Part shown: in pieces, positions 55,301 to 62,406 of the stretch
Position numbering within the stretch: position 1 is the first letter of the stretch
How the letters are laid out: each line of letters opens with the position of its first letter
Assembly: GCF_003287285.1 (NCBI RefSeq)
Contig: NZ_QMIG01000009.1
Coordinates: 24,332-88,331, forward strand
DNA length: 64,000 nucleotides
Origin: Phytoactinopolyspora halophila
Lineage (GTDB): Bacteria; Actinomycetota; Actinomycetes; Jiangellales; Jiangellaceae
Reading direction: 5' to 3'
Position numbers and translations under genes: made by a program
The notes under the pieces: model-generated
Told to the model about the DNA's origin: nothing
Database searches by the model: none
The model's input: the letters and a program-made list of their open reading frames with translations, nothing else

Positions 55301-55408
55301 GGGGCCGTCGAGCAAGAAGAGCCCACCGGCGGTGAGCTCGCGGAAGTCGATGTGCTGCTCGTCGCGGAAGGGTCCGAGTGCGGCGAAGGTCAGCTCGTGC
55401 AGGTGCAT
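52370..55408 (-). CDS. sbcC: SbcC-like DNA repair ATPase
   Basis: The 1012-residue SMC-like protein has N-terminal Walker A DGPTGAGKSTIIDAL, coiled coils of about 350 residues on each side of a zinc hook CRVCG, and a C-terminal signature DTLSGGETFYVSLALALGLAD with Walker B LFIDEGFGSLD. With SbcD it forms the MRN-like nuclease complex that opens DNA hairpins and processes ends. ATG 55408 overlaps the sbcD stop (TGATG); a TTG one codon earlier is also possible. Confidence 0.94.
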   Translation of the reverse strand: MHLHELTFAALGPFRDEQHIDFRELTAGGLFLLDGPTGAGKSTIIDALVFALYGQVAGGNSSKHRLVSDHRDRNAEPFVELVFETGRGIFRVRRTPEFERPKKRGEGTVTQQASVKLWKATSPDGLDGDPLSTRAGEADAEILEAIGLTREQFVKTVVLPQGEFARFLESKSDERRDILQRIFGTEHYEQVQEDLRRRRVAARQECDRADQQVRFATESFVDGVGLDDDGARAVSDLTEVAITATARERDEADAVLLARIVDIHTGLETQHQACELRHAEVEATRHEAANHLHELEQHRERRDRLRAARAAKDQLEAERSEQEERERRLDAGRRAARCESSIHALDDVRGRLDTAQRRVEDLRATVELPGIDVATARHQDVSRTHRELRDIVIGLEDVLEVEARLPDRRDQLTTLQRDRTKLAANLETIESRCTALPAEIASVETELDAARKTAASLDSLRHERTGIHELLSVHDALVAARHQHESAETAHQDALRRLAEASELESDLRRRYLAGIAAEIADELVDGEPCRVCGATEHPAPATRAAGDVTREQVESAEQARKEREHERDARQQDVTRASTRVAELEGRLDGHTDDELRRRLSETDAAIDAAETAQQRVGELGENLDRHRQELDDLTEERRQAAADIAGVDAQITALSEAIDRDEARVASERAGFSTIAARVADLERRAHAAEQLASALADVERHADEHTRREREVDEVITAAGFPTEDDARSALLPAAELDDLETAVQDWSRRMHEVDGRLAAPDLVGVDPDAHIDVTAARTELDRRDGEFEELQRAMATSDQRLERSHRARAKIVDALLRRRQRYAESEALIRVAGLVNADSPDNALRMPLATYVLQRVFDGVVDAANERLVEMSSGRYALESHEGKQAGSRRTGLGLRVVDAHTGHARGTDTLSGGETFYVSLALALGLADVVTAQAGGLRMGTLFIDEGFGSLDPDTLDNVMGVLADLRSGGRSVGVVSHVEELKTRIPERIEVRRPSASGPSTLHVIA

Positions 55409-56589
55409 CAATCCTCCCGCTCGCCGACGAGTACGGCGTCGTGAGATGTCTGCAAGCAGGTGAGCTCGGTATCAGTGGCAGGCTGCCCGGTGACGTGTTC
55501 GACGAAGTCGCGCATCACGTGCAAGGGGTCGGTCTTGCGCGGGTTCGCCACGCCGGTGCTGGTGCCGATCGTGCTGGCCGGAGGCGCGTGCCGGATCTCT
55601 AGCAGGTGCGGGAATCGGTGCGCGACGCGTTCTCGCATCTGCGGCGGGCGCGCGGCGTCGGTGATCGTGACCTGGGCCCAGGCCTCCTCGTGCGCCGCGA
55701 AATCAGGATCGGTAAGGATCTCGTCGAGCGTTCCGGTGATCCGCGCCATCGGCCGGGGCTGCGCGATGGGGATCGGCCTGATCTCGGCCACGCCGCTGGC
55801 GTCCAGCTCCACCACCGTCACCGACTTCTCCTGCTCGGCCTCGGAGAACGAGAACCGTAGCGGCGATCCCGAGTAGCGCAACCGCGTTGCCCCGTCCTGC
55901 GCCTTCGGTTCCTGCGGGCCGTGCAGGTGGCCGAGGGCGACGTAGCTGGCGCCGTCGAACACCGCGCTGGGAACCGAATCGACACCGCCGACCCGGATAT
56001 CGCGCTCGCTCTCCGACGTATCCGGAGGTATCCCGCCGACGACGAATGCGTGTGCCATGACGACGGTGCGCATGCCGCGTGCCTCGCGGGCGTCGATGTC
56101 CTCCCACACCCGGCGCATGGCCGCCGTACATACGGCTTCGTGTGATCGGGCCAGCGGCTCGTCGCCCGTGGCCAGGGTGTGCCGGCATCCGTCCGGGTCG
56201 AGATAGGGGAACGGGTAGACGATCACGGGCCCGTGCTGATCTTCGAGCTCGATGGGGTGACCGGTGCGCTCGGCCCGCGTCACGACGTGCAGGCGATCGG
56301 GAAACAGCGACGATCCGTAGCCGAGGCGCGCCGCGGAGTCGTGATTGCCGGAGGTGACGATCACCGTAGCGTGTTCGGTCAGTCGCCTGAGCGTTTGCTC
56401 CAGAAGCCGGACGGCTTCGACGGGCGGAATCGCGCGGTCGAAGACGTCGCCGGAAACCAGGACGGCGTCGGCGCTCTCTGCCTCGGCGATCTCCACGATC
56501 TGGTCGAGCGCGGTGGCTTGATGATCGAGGAGATCGAGACCGTGCAGCGTCCGGCCGAGATGCCAGTCCGAGGTGTGGAGAAGGCGCAT
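55408..56589 (-). CDS. sbcD: SbcD exonuclease subunit
   Basis: The 393-residue metallophosphoesterase has the Mre11-type motifs: HTSDWHLGRTLHG, VSGDVFDRAIPP, TSGNHDSAARLGYGS, VMAHAFV and YVALGHLHGPQ. It provides the nuclease activity for SbcC. A complex that cleaves hairpins is of interest because this window carries many perfect palindromes. Start ATG 56589. Confidence 0.94.
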   Translation of the reverse strand: MRLLHTSDWHLGRTLHGLDLLDHQATALDQIVEIAEAESADAVLVSGDVFDRAIPPVEAVRLLEQTLRRLTEHATVIVTSGNHDSAARLGYGSSLFPDRLHVVTRAERTGHPIELEDQHGPVIVYPFPYLDPDGCRHTLATGDEPLARSHEAVCTAAMRRVWEDIDAREARGMRTVVMAHAFVVGGIPPDTSESERDIRVGGVDSVPSAVFDGASYVALGHLHGPQEPKAQDGATRLRYSGSPLRFSFSEAEQEKSVTVVELDASGVAEIRPIPIAQPRPMARITGTLDEILTDPDFAAHEEAWAQVTITDAARPPQMRERVAHRFPHLLEIRHAPPASTIGTSTGVANPRKTDPLHVMRDFVEHVTGQPATDTELTCLQTSHDAVLVGERED

Positions 56590-56716
56590 GGGCATCCTTC
56601 TGCTGAGCCAGTGGATCAACGCTGTCGTGCTTCAGGATGCCAGCCATGCCCGACAGTTTCCGGACACCGCGCCGGGCGAACACCCGACTCGTCACCCGGG
56701 TGCGGCGCCCGAACGG

Positions 56717-56777
56717 CCGTGCACGCCGGCTCCCCTGGCCATGCACGCTGCGTCCCCCGCCGTGCACGCGGAATCCC
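56717..56777 (+). repeat. Three tandem 21-22 base repeat units upstream of sbcD
   Basis: Units start at 56717, 56739 and 56760 with consensus CCRTGCACGCNGNNTCCC. The core CCGTGCACGCTG is the same as in the repeat cluster at 32836-32925. It lies in the intergenic space between divergent sbcD and the isomerase gene. Confidence 0.7.
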
Positions 56778-56833
56778 TCGCCGGGCGGCTCATCGGACAT
56801 ATTGATGGGCCGTAGCTAGCATGAGAGGATGTT

Positions 56834-56843
56834 GTCCGTACAT
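56834..56843 (-). promoter_or_regulatory. Candidate GntR operator 1, before the isomerase gene
   Basis: TGTCCGTACA here is the exact complement of TGTACGGACA at 58490-58499. Both share the TGT-N4-ACA core with a third site at 62340-62349. Each lies a short way before a transcription unit of the sugar cassette; this one is 16 bases before the isomerase ATG. Confidence 0.5.
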
Positions 56844-56859
56844 GCTAGGAGGGCCGTTC

Positions 56860-57423
56860 ATGCAGCCGAAGCTGGACCCGTTCACCACATTGCTTGAGCT
56901 GAAATCAGGGGCGCTGGACCCCGAGCGGGGAACTCCTCAGGTGCGAACGCAGGAGGACCTGCGGGGCTTCTTCCAAGTCGCCCCGGAAGATCCCGACCGC
57001 GTCGTGTATCAGGTCCTGCCGATGCCGGTCCCGAAAGAGAACTCGGAGATCCAGTGCTCGACGACCATCATCGAGCCGGGCACGGTCGGTGACGAGTACT
57101 ACATGACCAAGGGGCACTTCCACGCCGTGCGTGACCGCTCGGAGATCTATCTTGGCCTCTCCGGCGAGGGCCGGCTGATCCTCGCCACCGAGGACGGGCG
57201 GTATCGCGTGGAGCCCATCCGCGAGGGAACGATCAATTACGTGCCGGGCGGCTGGGCGCACCGCAGCGTCAACGTGGGCGATGACCCTCTCGTCTTCTTC
57301 GCGGCGTATGTCGGTGATGCCGGCCAGGATTACGCCACCATCGAGCGGGACGGCTTTCCCGTGCTCATCGGTCCCGGCGACGACGGTCCCGCGGTCCGCG
57401 AGAACCCCACCTATCCCAGCTGA
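56860..57423 (+). CDS. Cupin-type glucose-6-phosphate isomerase family protein
   Basis: The 187-residue cupin matches the archaeal-type phosphoglucose isomerase family: EYYMTKGHFHAVRDRSEIYLGLSGEGRLIL carries the His-x-His...Glu ligands and GWAHRSVNVGDDPLVFFAAYVGDAG the final His. These metalloenzymes interconvert aldose and ketose phosphates; the bacterial sugar-cluster members may use other sugars. AGGAGGG precedes the ATG. Confidence 0.85.
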   Translation: MQPKLDPFTTLLELKSGALDPERGTPQVRTQEDLRGFFQVAPEDPDRVVYQVLPMPVPKENSEIQCSTTIIEPGTVGDEYYMTKGHFHAVRDRSEIYLGLSGEGRLILATEDGRYRVEPIREGTINYVPGGWAHRSVNVGDDPLVFFAAYVGDAGQDYATIERDGFPVLIGPGDDGPAVRENPTYPS

Positions 57424-57435
57424 TTCGCGACCATC

Positions 57436-58452
57436 ATGTCCGTGCAGGCCGAGCAATCCGTGCAGGCCAATCAGGCAAAGCGGCCCGTCGTGCTCGTGAC
57501 GAGTCGCTCTTTCGGATCGGGCCACGCGGACCCGGAGGCGCTGCTCGCGGGCGCGGGCCTGGACGTCGTTCGTGGCGACCCGGCTCACGGTCTCGATGCG
57601 CTCACCGATCCCCTCGCCCGCGCATCCGGATGGATCGCCGGCTCTGCTCCGGTGCGGGCCGAGCACCTTCGCCAGGCGCCGAGGCTGCGGATCGTCGCCC
57701 GGTACGGAACCGGGGTCGACGCGGTCGATCTGGCCGCCGCGCAGGCGCGGGGAATCGTCGTCACGAACACGCCGGGCGCCAATACGGAGGCCGTGGCGGA
57801 CTACACGCTGGCGTTGATCACGAGCAGCACCCGGAACGTCGTCGAGGCGGACCGAGCTGTGCGCGAAGGATCGCCGTGCCGGTTCGTGGGTCGTGAGCTG
57901 GGCTCGCTGACGGTCGGTGTCATCGGCATGGGAAACATCGGCCGCGCCGTCGCCCGGCGAATGGCCGGGCTCGGGGCGGCGGTTCTCGGTGCCGATCCGG
58001 CCGTGCCCGCCGACATCTTCGACCGCTACGACGTCCGCCCGTGCCCGCTCGACGAGCTGGTGCGCTCGTGTGACGTCATATCCCTGCATTGCCCGGGTGG
58101 TGGCCCGCCGGTCCTGGACCGTGCCCTGCTCGCCAACGTGCGTGCGGGTGCCGTGATCGTCAACACCGCGCGCGCCGACGTCGTCGACGAGTCGGCACTG
58201 GCAGAGCTTCTGCACGCGGGCAAGCTCGGGGCGGTCGCGTCGGATGTCACGAGTGACGAGAACGGCCCGCTGCGCTCCGCGCCGCGGGCGGTGCTGACCC
58301 CGCACATCGCCGGGCACACGGCAGAAGCAGTCGACCGGATGGGGATGACCGCTGCCCAGGACGTGAGACGGGTCCTCGTCGGGAACGAACCGCCGTCACA
58401 TCCGGTCCCGCGACGTCGCGGCGTATCGGCGGACGATGCTGGCCAGGGTTGA
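57436..58452 (+). CDS. D-2-hydroxyacid dehydrogenase (phosphoglycerate dehydrogenase-like)
   Basis: The 338-residue protein has substrate-domain ARYGTGVDAVDLAAA, the VTNTPGANTEAVADYTLALI block, cofactor loop GVIGMGNIGRAVARRM, NTARADVVDESALAELL and catalytic His in TPHIAGHTAEA. NAD-dependent oxidation or reduction of a 2-hydroxy acid; lacks an ACT domain. The N-terminus carries a short direct repeat (SVQAEQ/SVQANQ). It probably acts on the aldonate produced in this cassette. Confidence 0.88.
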   Translation: MSVQAEQSVQANQAKRPVVLVTSRSFGSGHADPEALLAGAGLDVVRGDPAHGLDALTDPLARASGWIAGSAPVRAEHLRQAPRLRIVARYGTGVDAVDLAAAQARGIVVTNTPGANTEAVADYTLALITSSTRNVVEADRAVREGSPCRFVGRELGSLTVGVIGMGNIGRAVARRMAGLGAAVLGADPAVPADIFDRYDVRPCPLDELVRSCDVISLHCPGGGPPVLDRALLANVRAGAVIVNTARADVVDESALAELLHAGKLGAVASDVTSDENGPLRSAPRAVLTPHIAGHTAEAVDRMGMTAAQDVRRVLVGNEPPSHPVPRRRGVSADDAGQG

Positions 58453-58487
58453 GGTGGTGGTAGGACCGTAGACGTGAGATCTATCAT

Positions 58488-58505
58488 CCTGTACGGACAT
58501 GATGA
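58488..58505 (+). promoter_or_regulatory. Candidate GntR operator 2, before the sugar ABC genes
   Basis: CCTGTACGGACATGATGA agrees with CCTGTCATAACATGATGA at 62338-62355 in 14 of 18 positions; only the central four bases differ. It is 66 bases before the binding-protein start. Confidence 0.6.
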
Positions 58506-58571
58506 TAAAGTCAGTCCAATCTATCTCGCTCCGCCACTCGGCGTTCCGGGCGCCAGAAAGGATGCGTCCCC

Positions 58572-59783
58572 ATGAGCAGGCTACATACACGTTGGAGAAT
58601 CTCCGCCGCCATGGTTTCCGTGATGATGATCCTCGCGGCTTGCGGGGAGGGCGTGGAGATCGATGACCCCGAAGCGACCGATGCCGGTGCGGACGGGGAG
58701 GAAGCCGACGCCGGTGCGATCACCATAGGCTGGACGCCCCCGGACATCACGGGCGTGTTCCAGACCGCGACCGACTTCTTCGAGCAGGCTGCCGAGCAGG
58801 CCAGCGAGCACGGTCTGGACGTCGAGGTACTCAGCAGGTCCCCAGAGACGCACGTCGACTTCGGCGACCAGGTTGCCATTGTCGAGGACTACATCACCTC
58901 CGGCGTCGACGTGATCGCCATCTCGCCAGCCGACACCGAAGCCATCAAGCCGGCCATCGACCAGGCCGAAGAGGCCGGCATCCCGGTCGTCATGGTGAAC
59001 CTGCTCGAAGAGCAGGAAGACGTCGAGATCGCGTCGTACATCGGCTTCGACAACACCGAGGCCGCCAAGGTCTCCGCCTACTCGGTACTCGACTACTACG
59101 GGGGCCCCGGCGTGCTCGGAGACGGTGAGCAGGTCGACGTCGGCTCCGACGAGTTCCTCGATCTCGAATTCTGGGAGGACCTGTACGCCGACGTCGACCT
59201 CTCGGACATCGAGGCCGAGGGTGTGATCATCGAAGGGATCGCCGGGACCTTCTTTTCCGAGGCGCGGCTCACCGGCTTCCGGGAAGTCATCGACCAAGCC
59301 GAGAACGTCGAGATCATAGCAGAGCCGATCGCCGGGGACTGGAACCGGGAAGAAGGCATCGATGCCACGGAGACGTTCCTTTCCCGCTTCGGGCCGGGCG
59401 AGCTCGACTTCATCTGGGCCGCGTCGAATGAGATGGGGCTCGGTGCGATGCTCACCGCCGAACGGGAAGGGCGGCTGGACGACACCGGCGGCTCGACTCC
59501 GCCCGACGACGAGCTCGTGGCCGTCTTCACCAACGACGTCACCCCCGAGTCGACCGAGGCGATCCGCCAAGGTCAGATCATCGCCGAGACTCACCACGGG
59601 TTCGCGGAGTGGGGATGGTTCGGGACGGAATTCGCCGTCCGGCTGGCGTGCGGGATGGACGTGCCAGAGTTCGAGGACATCCGCCCGCGCACGGCCTGGG
59701 AAGGCAACGCCGACCTCTTCTATCCCGACCCGGCTCTGCGAGACATCGACTGGGAAGAGATCGCGGCCGAATGCGAGGCATGA
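58572..59783 (+). CDS. Sugar-binding lipoprotein of a ribose-type ABC importer
   Basis: The 403-residue lipoprotein has lipobox LAAC near residue 24 and the periplasmic-binding-protein type 1 fold: TIGWTPPDITGVFQTATDFFEQAA, GVDVIAISPADTEAIKPAIDQAEEAGIPVVMVN in pieces, IGFDNTEAAKVSA and AASNEMGLGAMLTA. A 30-residue acidic linker follows the lipobox. It captures a pentose or hexose derivative for the following ATPase and permease. Confidence 0.9.
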   Translation: MSRLHTRWRISAAMVSVMMILAACGEGVEIDDPEATDAGADGEEADAGAITIGWTPPDITGVFQTATDFFEQAAEQASEHGLDVEVLSRSPETHVDFGDQVAIVEDYITSGVDVIAISPADTEAIKPAIDQAEEAGIPVVMVNLLEEQEDVEIASYIGFDNTEAAKVSAYSVLDYYGGPGVLGDGEQVDVGSDEFLDLEFWEDLYADVDLSDIEAEGVIIEGIAGTFFSEARLTGFREVIDQAENVEIIAEPIAGDWNREEGIDATETFLSRFGPGELDFIWAASNEMGLGAMLTAEREGRLDDTGGSTPPDDELVAVFTNDVTPESTEAIRQGQIIAETHHGFAEWGWFGTEFAVRLACGMDVPEFEDIRPRTAWEGNADLFYPDPALRDIDWEEIAAECEA

Positions 59784-61279
59784 CCAGCGGGAGTCTCTTG
59801 AGCCTGCGGGACGTCTCGAAGGCGTATCCGGGCGTGCAGGCTCTCGCTGGTGTCGATCTCGACATCGACGCCAGCGAGGTGCACGCGCTCCTGGGCGAGA
59901 ACGGCGCGGGCAAGTCCACCCTGATGAAGATCATCGCAGGTTCGGTCAAACCGGATCGAGGCGAGCTGCTTCTCGACGGCACGCCCTTGCCGGCCGGGTC
60001 ACCCGCCCGGGCACGACGGCACGGCATCGGCGCCGTCTACCAGGAGCTCAGCTTGATATCGACCATGTCGGTTGGCGAGAACGTCCTGCTCGGCCAGTGG
60101 CAACGCTCCAGGCGGATGGTGGATCTCAGGCTTACCGAGGAGGCGGCGGTGCCGTATCTCGAACGGATCGGCCTGGACGTTTCAGCTGCGACGCCGGTCC
60201 GCGAGCTCGGTGTGGCAGAGCGCCAGCTCGTGGAGATCGCCAAGGCGCTCTCGTTCGACGTCCGGGTGCTCCTGCTCGACGAGCCGACCTCCGCCCTGTC
60301 CGAGGTGGAGTCCCGTCGCCTGTTCGACGTGATCCGCGATCTCGTCGATGACGGAGTTGCCGTCATCTACGTGTCCCACCGCCTTCCCGAGATTCTGGAA
60401 GTGGCGGACCAGATCACGGTCTTGCGCGACGGCGAGCGGGTCGGTCAGATCTCGGCGGCCGAGGCCAGCGAGCACCAGCTGGCCAGCATGATGATCGGCC
60501 GTTCTGTCACCGAGCAGCCGGTGTCCACCGATGACGGGTCCCCAGAAAGGGACACGTCCGTCGTGCTGCGGGCACGCCAGTTCGGCCGGCCACCACGCCT
60601 GAAACCGCTGGACCTCACCCTGCGAAAGGGCGAGATCGCCGCGGTTTTCGGGCTGGTCGGTGCGGGCAGGAGTCGATTGGCTCGGACGCTGTTCGGAATA
60701 GAACCGGCGAGCGCGGGAGAACTGGAGCTCTTCGGGCGGAGGGTCGAGCTGCGCTCACCCGCCGACGCCATCGCCGCCGGTATCGGCTACGTCGGTGAAG
60801 ACCGTTCCGCCGGCCTGATCTCCGCCATGACCGTGGGAGAGAACATCACCCTGGCCAGCATGCCCAGGACCGGGCGCGGGCCCCTGCTCGGATTGGACGA
60901 CGAGAAAGCCCTGGCCGAGCAGTACATCAAGGAGTTGAACATCCGCACGCCGTCGGTACATACCCGGGTGGGCGCGTTGTCAGGCGGGAACCAGCAAAAG
61001 GTGCTCCTCGCGCGTTGGCTGTGCACGGGAGCCCGGTTGTTGCTCCTCGACGACCCCGTGCGCGGGGTGGATGTCGGCGCCAAGGAGGAAGTCTTCCGGC
61101 TGGTCCGCGAGCTGGCCACGGCAGGAGTCACGATCCTCTACATCACATCCGAGATCCGGGAAGCGCGGACGCTCGGGGACCGCATCCTCGTCATGGCGGA
61201 CGGCAGCATCGTCGACGAGCTGTCTCCGGACGCGTCCGACGATCGTGTCATGACCGCAGCTGGAGGCGTCGATGTCTGA
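59780..61279 (+). CDS. Ribose-type ABC importer ATPase with two nucleotide-binding domains
   Basis: The 499-residue protein has two ABC domains as in RbsA/XylG: the first with Walker A GENGAGKST, VYQELSLI, signature region LGVAERQLVEIAKAL, LLLDEPTSAL; the second with degenerate GLVGAGRSRLARTL, signature LSGGNQQKVLLARWL and LLLDDPVRGVDVGAK. ATGA overlap with the binding-protein gene. Confidence 0.95.
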   Translation: MTSGSLLSLRDVSKAYPGVQALAGVDLDIDASEVHALLGENGAGKSTLMKIIAGSVKPDRGELLLDGTPLPAGSPARARRHGIGAVYQELSLISTMSVGENVLLGQWQRSRRMVDLRLTEEAAVPYLERIGLDVSAATPVRELGVAERQLVEIAKALSFDVRVLLLDEPTSALSEVESRRLFDVIRDLVDDGVAVIYVSHRLPEILEVADQITVLRDGERVGQISAAEASEHQLASMMIGRSVTEQPVSTDDGSPERDTSVVLRARQFGRPPRLKPLDLTLRKGEIAAVFGLVGAGRSRLARTLFGIEPASAGELELFGRRVELRSPADAIAAGIGYVGEDRSAGLISAMTVGENITLASMPRTGRGPLLGLDDEKALAEQYIKELNIRTPSVHTRVGALSGGNQQKVLLARWLCTGARLLLLDDPVRGVDVGAKEEVFRLVRELATAGVTILYITSEIREARTLGDRILVMADGSIVDELSPDASDDRVMTAAGGVDV

Positions 61280-62321
61280 ACTCTCGTCCCGAGTGCCCGG
61301 CACCGTGGCTCGCGCCAAGCAGCGAGCAGGCCAGACCGGGGTGCGGATCCTCGACGGTGCCGGCGGGCTCGGCGGCGCGATCGTCATCCTGGTGCTGCTC
61401 ATGCTGGTCTTCTCCGTGCTTTCCCCAGCCTTTCTGAGTACTGACAACCTGTTGAACGTCCTGCGGCAGCACTCGGTCTTGCTCATTCTGGCCGTAGGCC
61501 AGACGCTGGTCATCATCTCCCGAGGCATCGATCTGTCGGTCGCCGCCACGGCCGCGCTTGCCGGATCGGTGATGGGTGTGACGTATGCGCACTTCGGCCT
61601 GCCACAGGGCATCGCGATCCTATTCGGTCTCCTGTCCGGATTCGCCGTGGGCGCGTTCAACGGCTGGGTCATCACTCGCTGGAACGTGCCGGACATCATC
61701 GCCACCCTGGGAATGCTGACGGCGATCCGCGGCGTGGCACTCCTCGTGACGGGTGGACAACCGGTGCCGGACTTCACGGAGGTCGTCGAGGGCCGGCGGA
61801 TGCCGCCGGTGATCACGACCTTGGCGGCCGGCAGCTACTACGGGGTGCCGCTGATCATCGTCGTCGCGCTCCTGTGTTGCGGAATCGGGGCGTTCATCCT
61901 GGGCCGCACGAAGCTCGGCAGATCCATCGTCGCCGTCGGGGGCAACCGGGAAGCGGCGCACGTGTCCGGAATCAACGTCGACAAGACAAAGTTCCTCGTC
62001 TACCTCACCTCCGGTGGCCTCGCCGCGATCGGAGGCATGATGTTGAGCGGCCGGCTAGCCAGCGCCAATGCTCACATGGCGAACCTGATGGAACTCAGCA
62101 CGATCGCCGCCGTGGTCATCGGTGGGACGGCTCTCTTCGGCGGCGAGGGCCGCGTGAGCGGGACGATCATCGGCGTCTTCATCATGGGTCTGCTGGCCAA
62201 CGGGCTCAACATCCTGGGACTATCGGATTTCTGGCAGCGAGTGGCCACCGGATTGATCATTATCGTGGTCGTTGCCCTGGATCAGTGGCGCCGACGTGTC
62301 GCCGCGCGCAATACATCGTAG
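61272..62321 (+). CDS. Ribose-type ABC importer permease
   Basis: The 349-residue permease has about eight to ten membrane segments, LLAVGQTLVIISRGIDLSVAATAALAG-like sequence (as ILAVGQTLVIISRGIDLSV), NGWVITRWNVPDIIATLGM, VGGNREAAHVSGINVDKTK and GGTALFGGEGRVSGTIIGV. It overlaps the ATPase gene by eight bases. Confidence 0.93.
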   Translation: MSELSSRVPGTVARAKQRAGQTGVRILDGAGGLGGAIVILVLLMLVFSVLSPAFLSTDNLLNVLRQHSVLLILAVGQTLVIISRGIDLSVAATAALAGSVMGVTYAHFGLPQGIAILFGLLSGFAVGAFNGWVITRWNVPDIIATLGMLTAIRGVALLVTGGQPVPDFTEVVEGRRMPPVITTLAAGSYYGVPLIIVVALLCCGIGAFILGRTKLGRSIVAVGGNREAAHVSGINVDKTKFLVYLTSGGLAAIGGMMLSGRLASANAHMANLMELSTIAAVVIGGTALFGGEGRVSGTIIGVFIMGLLANGLNILGLSDFWQRVATGLIIIVVVALDQWRRRVAARNTS

Positions 62322-62337
62322 GAGGGTGTATTGATGT

Positions 62338-62355
62338 CCTGTCATAACATGATGA
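62338..62355 (+). promoter_or_regulatory. Candidate GntR operator 3, before the GntR-aldolase gene
   Basis: CCTGTCATAACATGATGA shares CCTGT-N4-ACATGATGA with site 2. It lies between the permease and the GntR-aldolase gene, 51 bases before the latter, suggesting autoregulation. Confidence 0.6.
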
Positions 62356-62406
62356 CGTGCATGATGTGTGCAGCACTGTCCGTCTGAGCCAGCGCCTGGA
62401 GGATGT

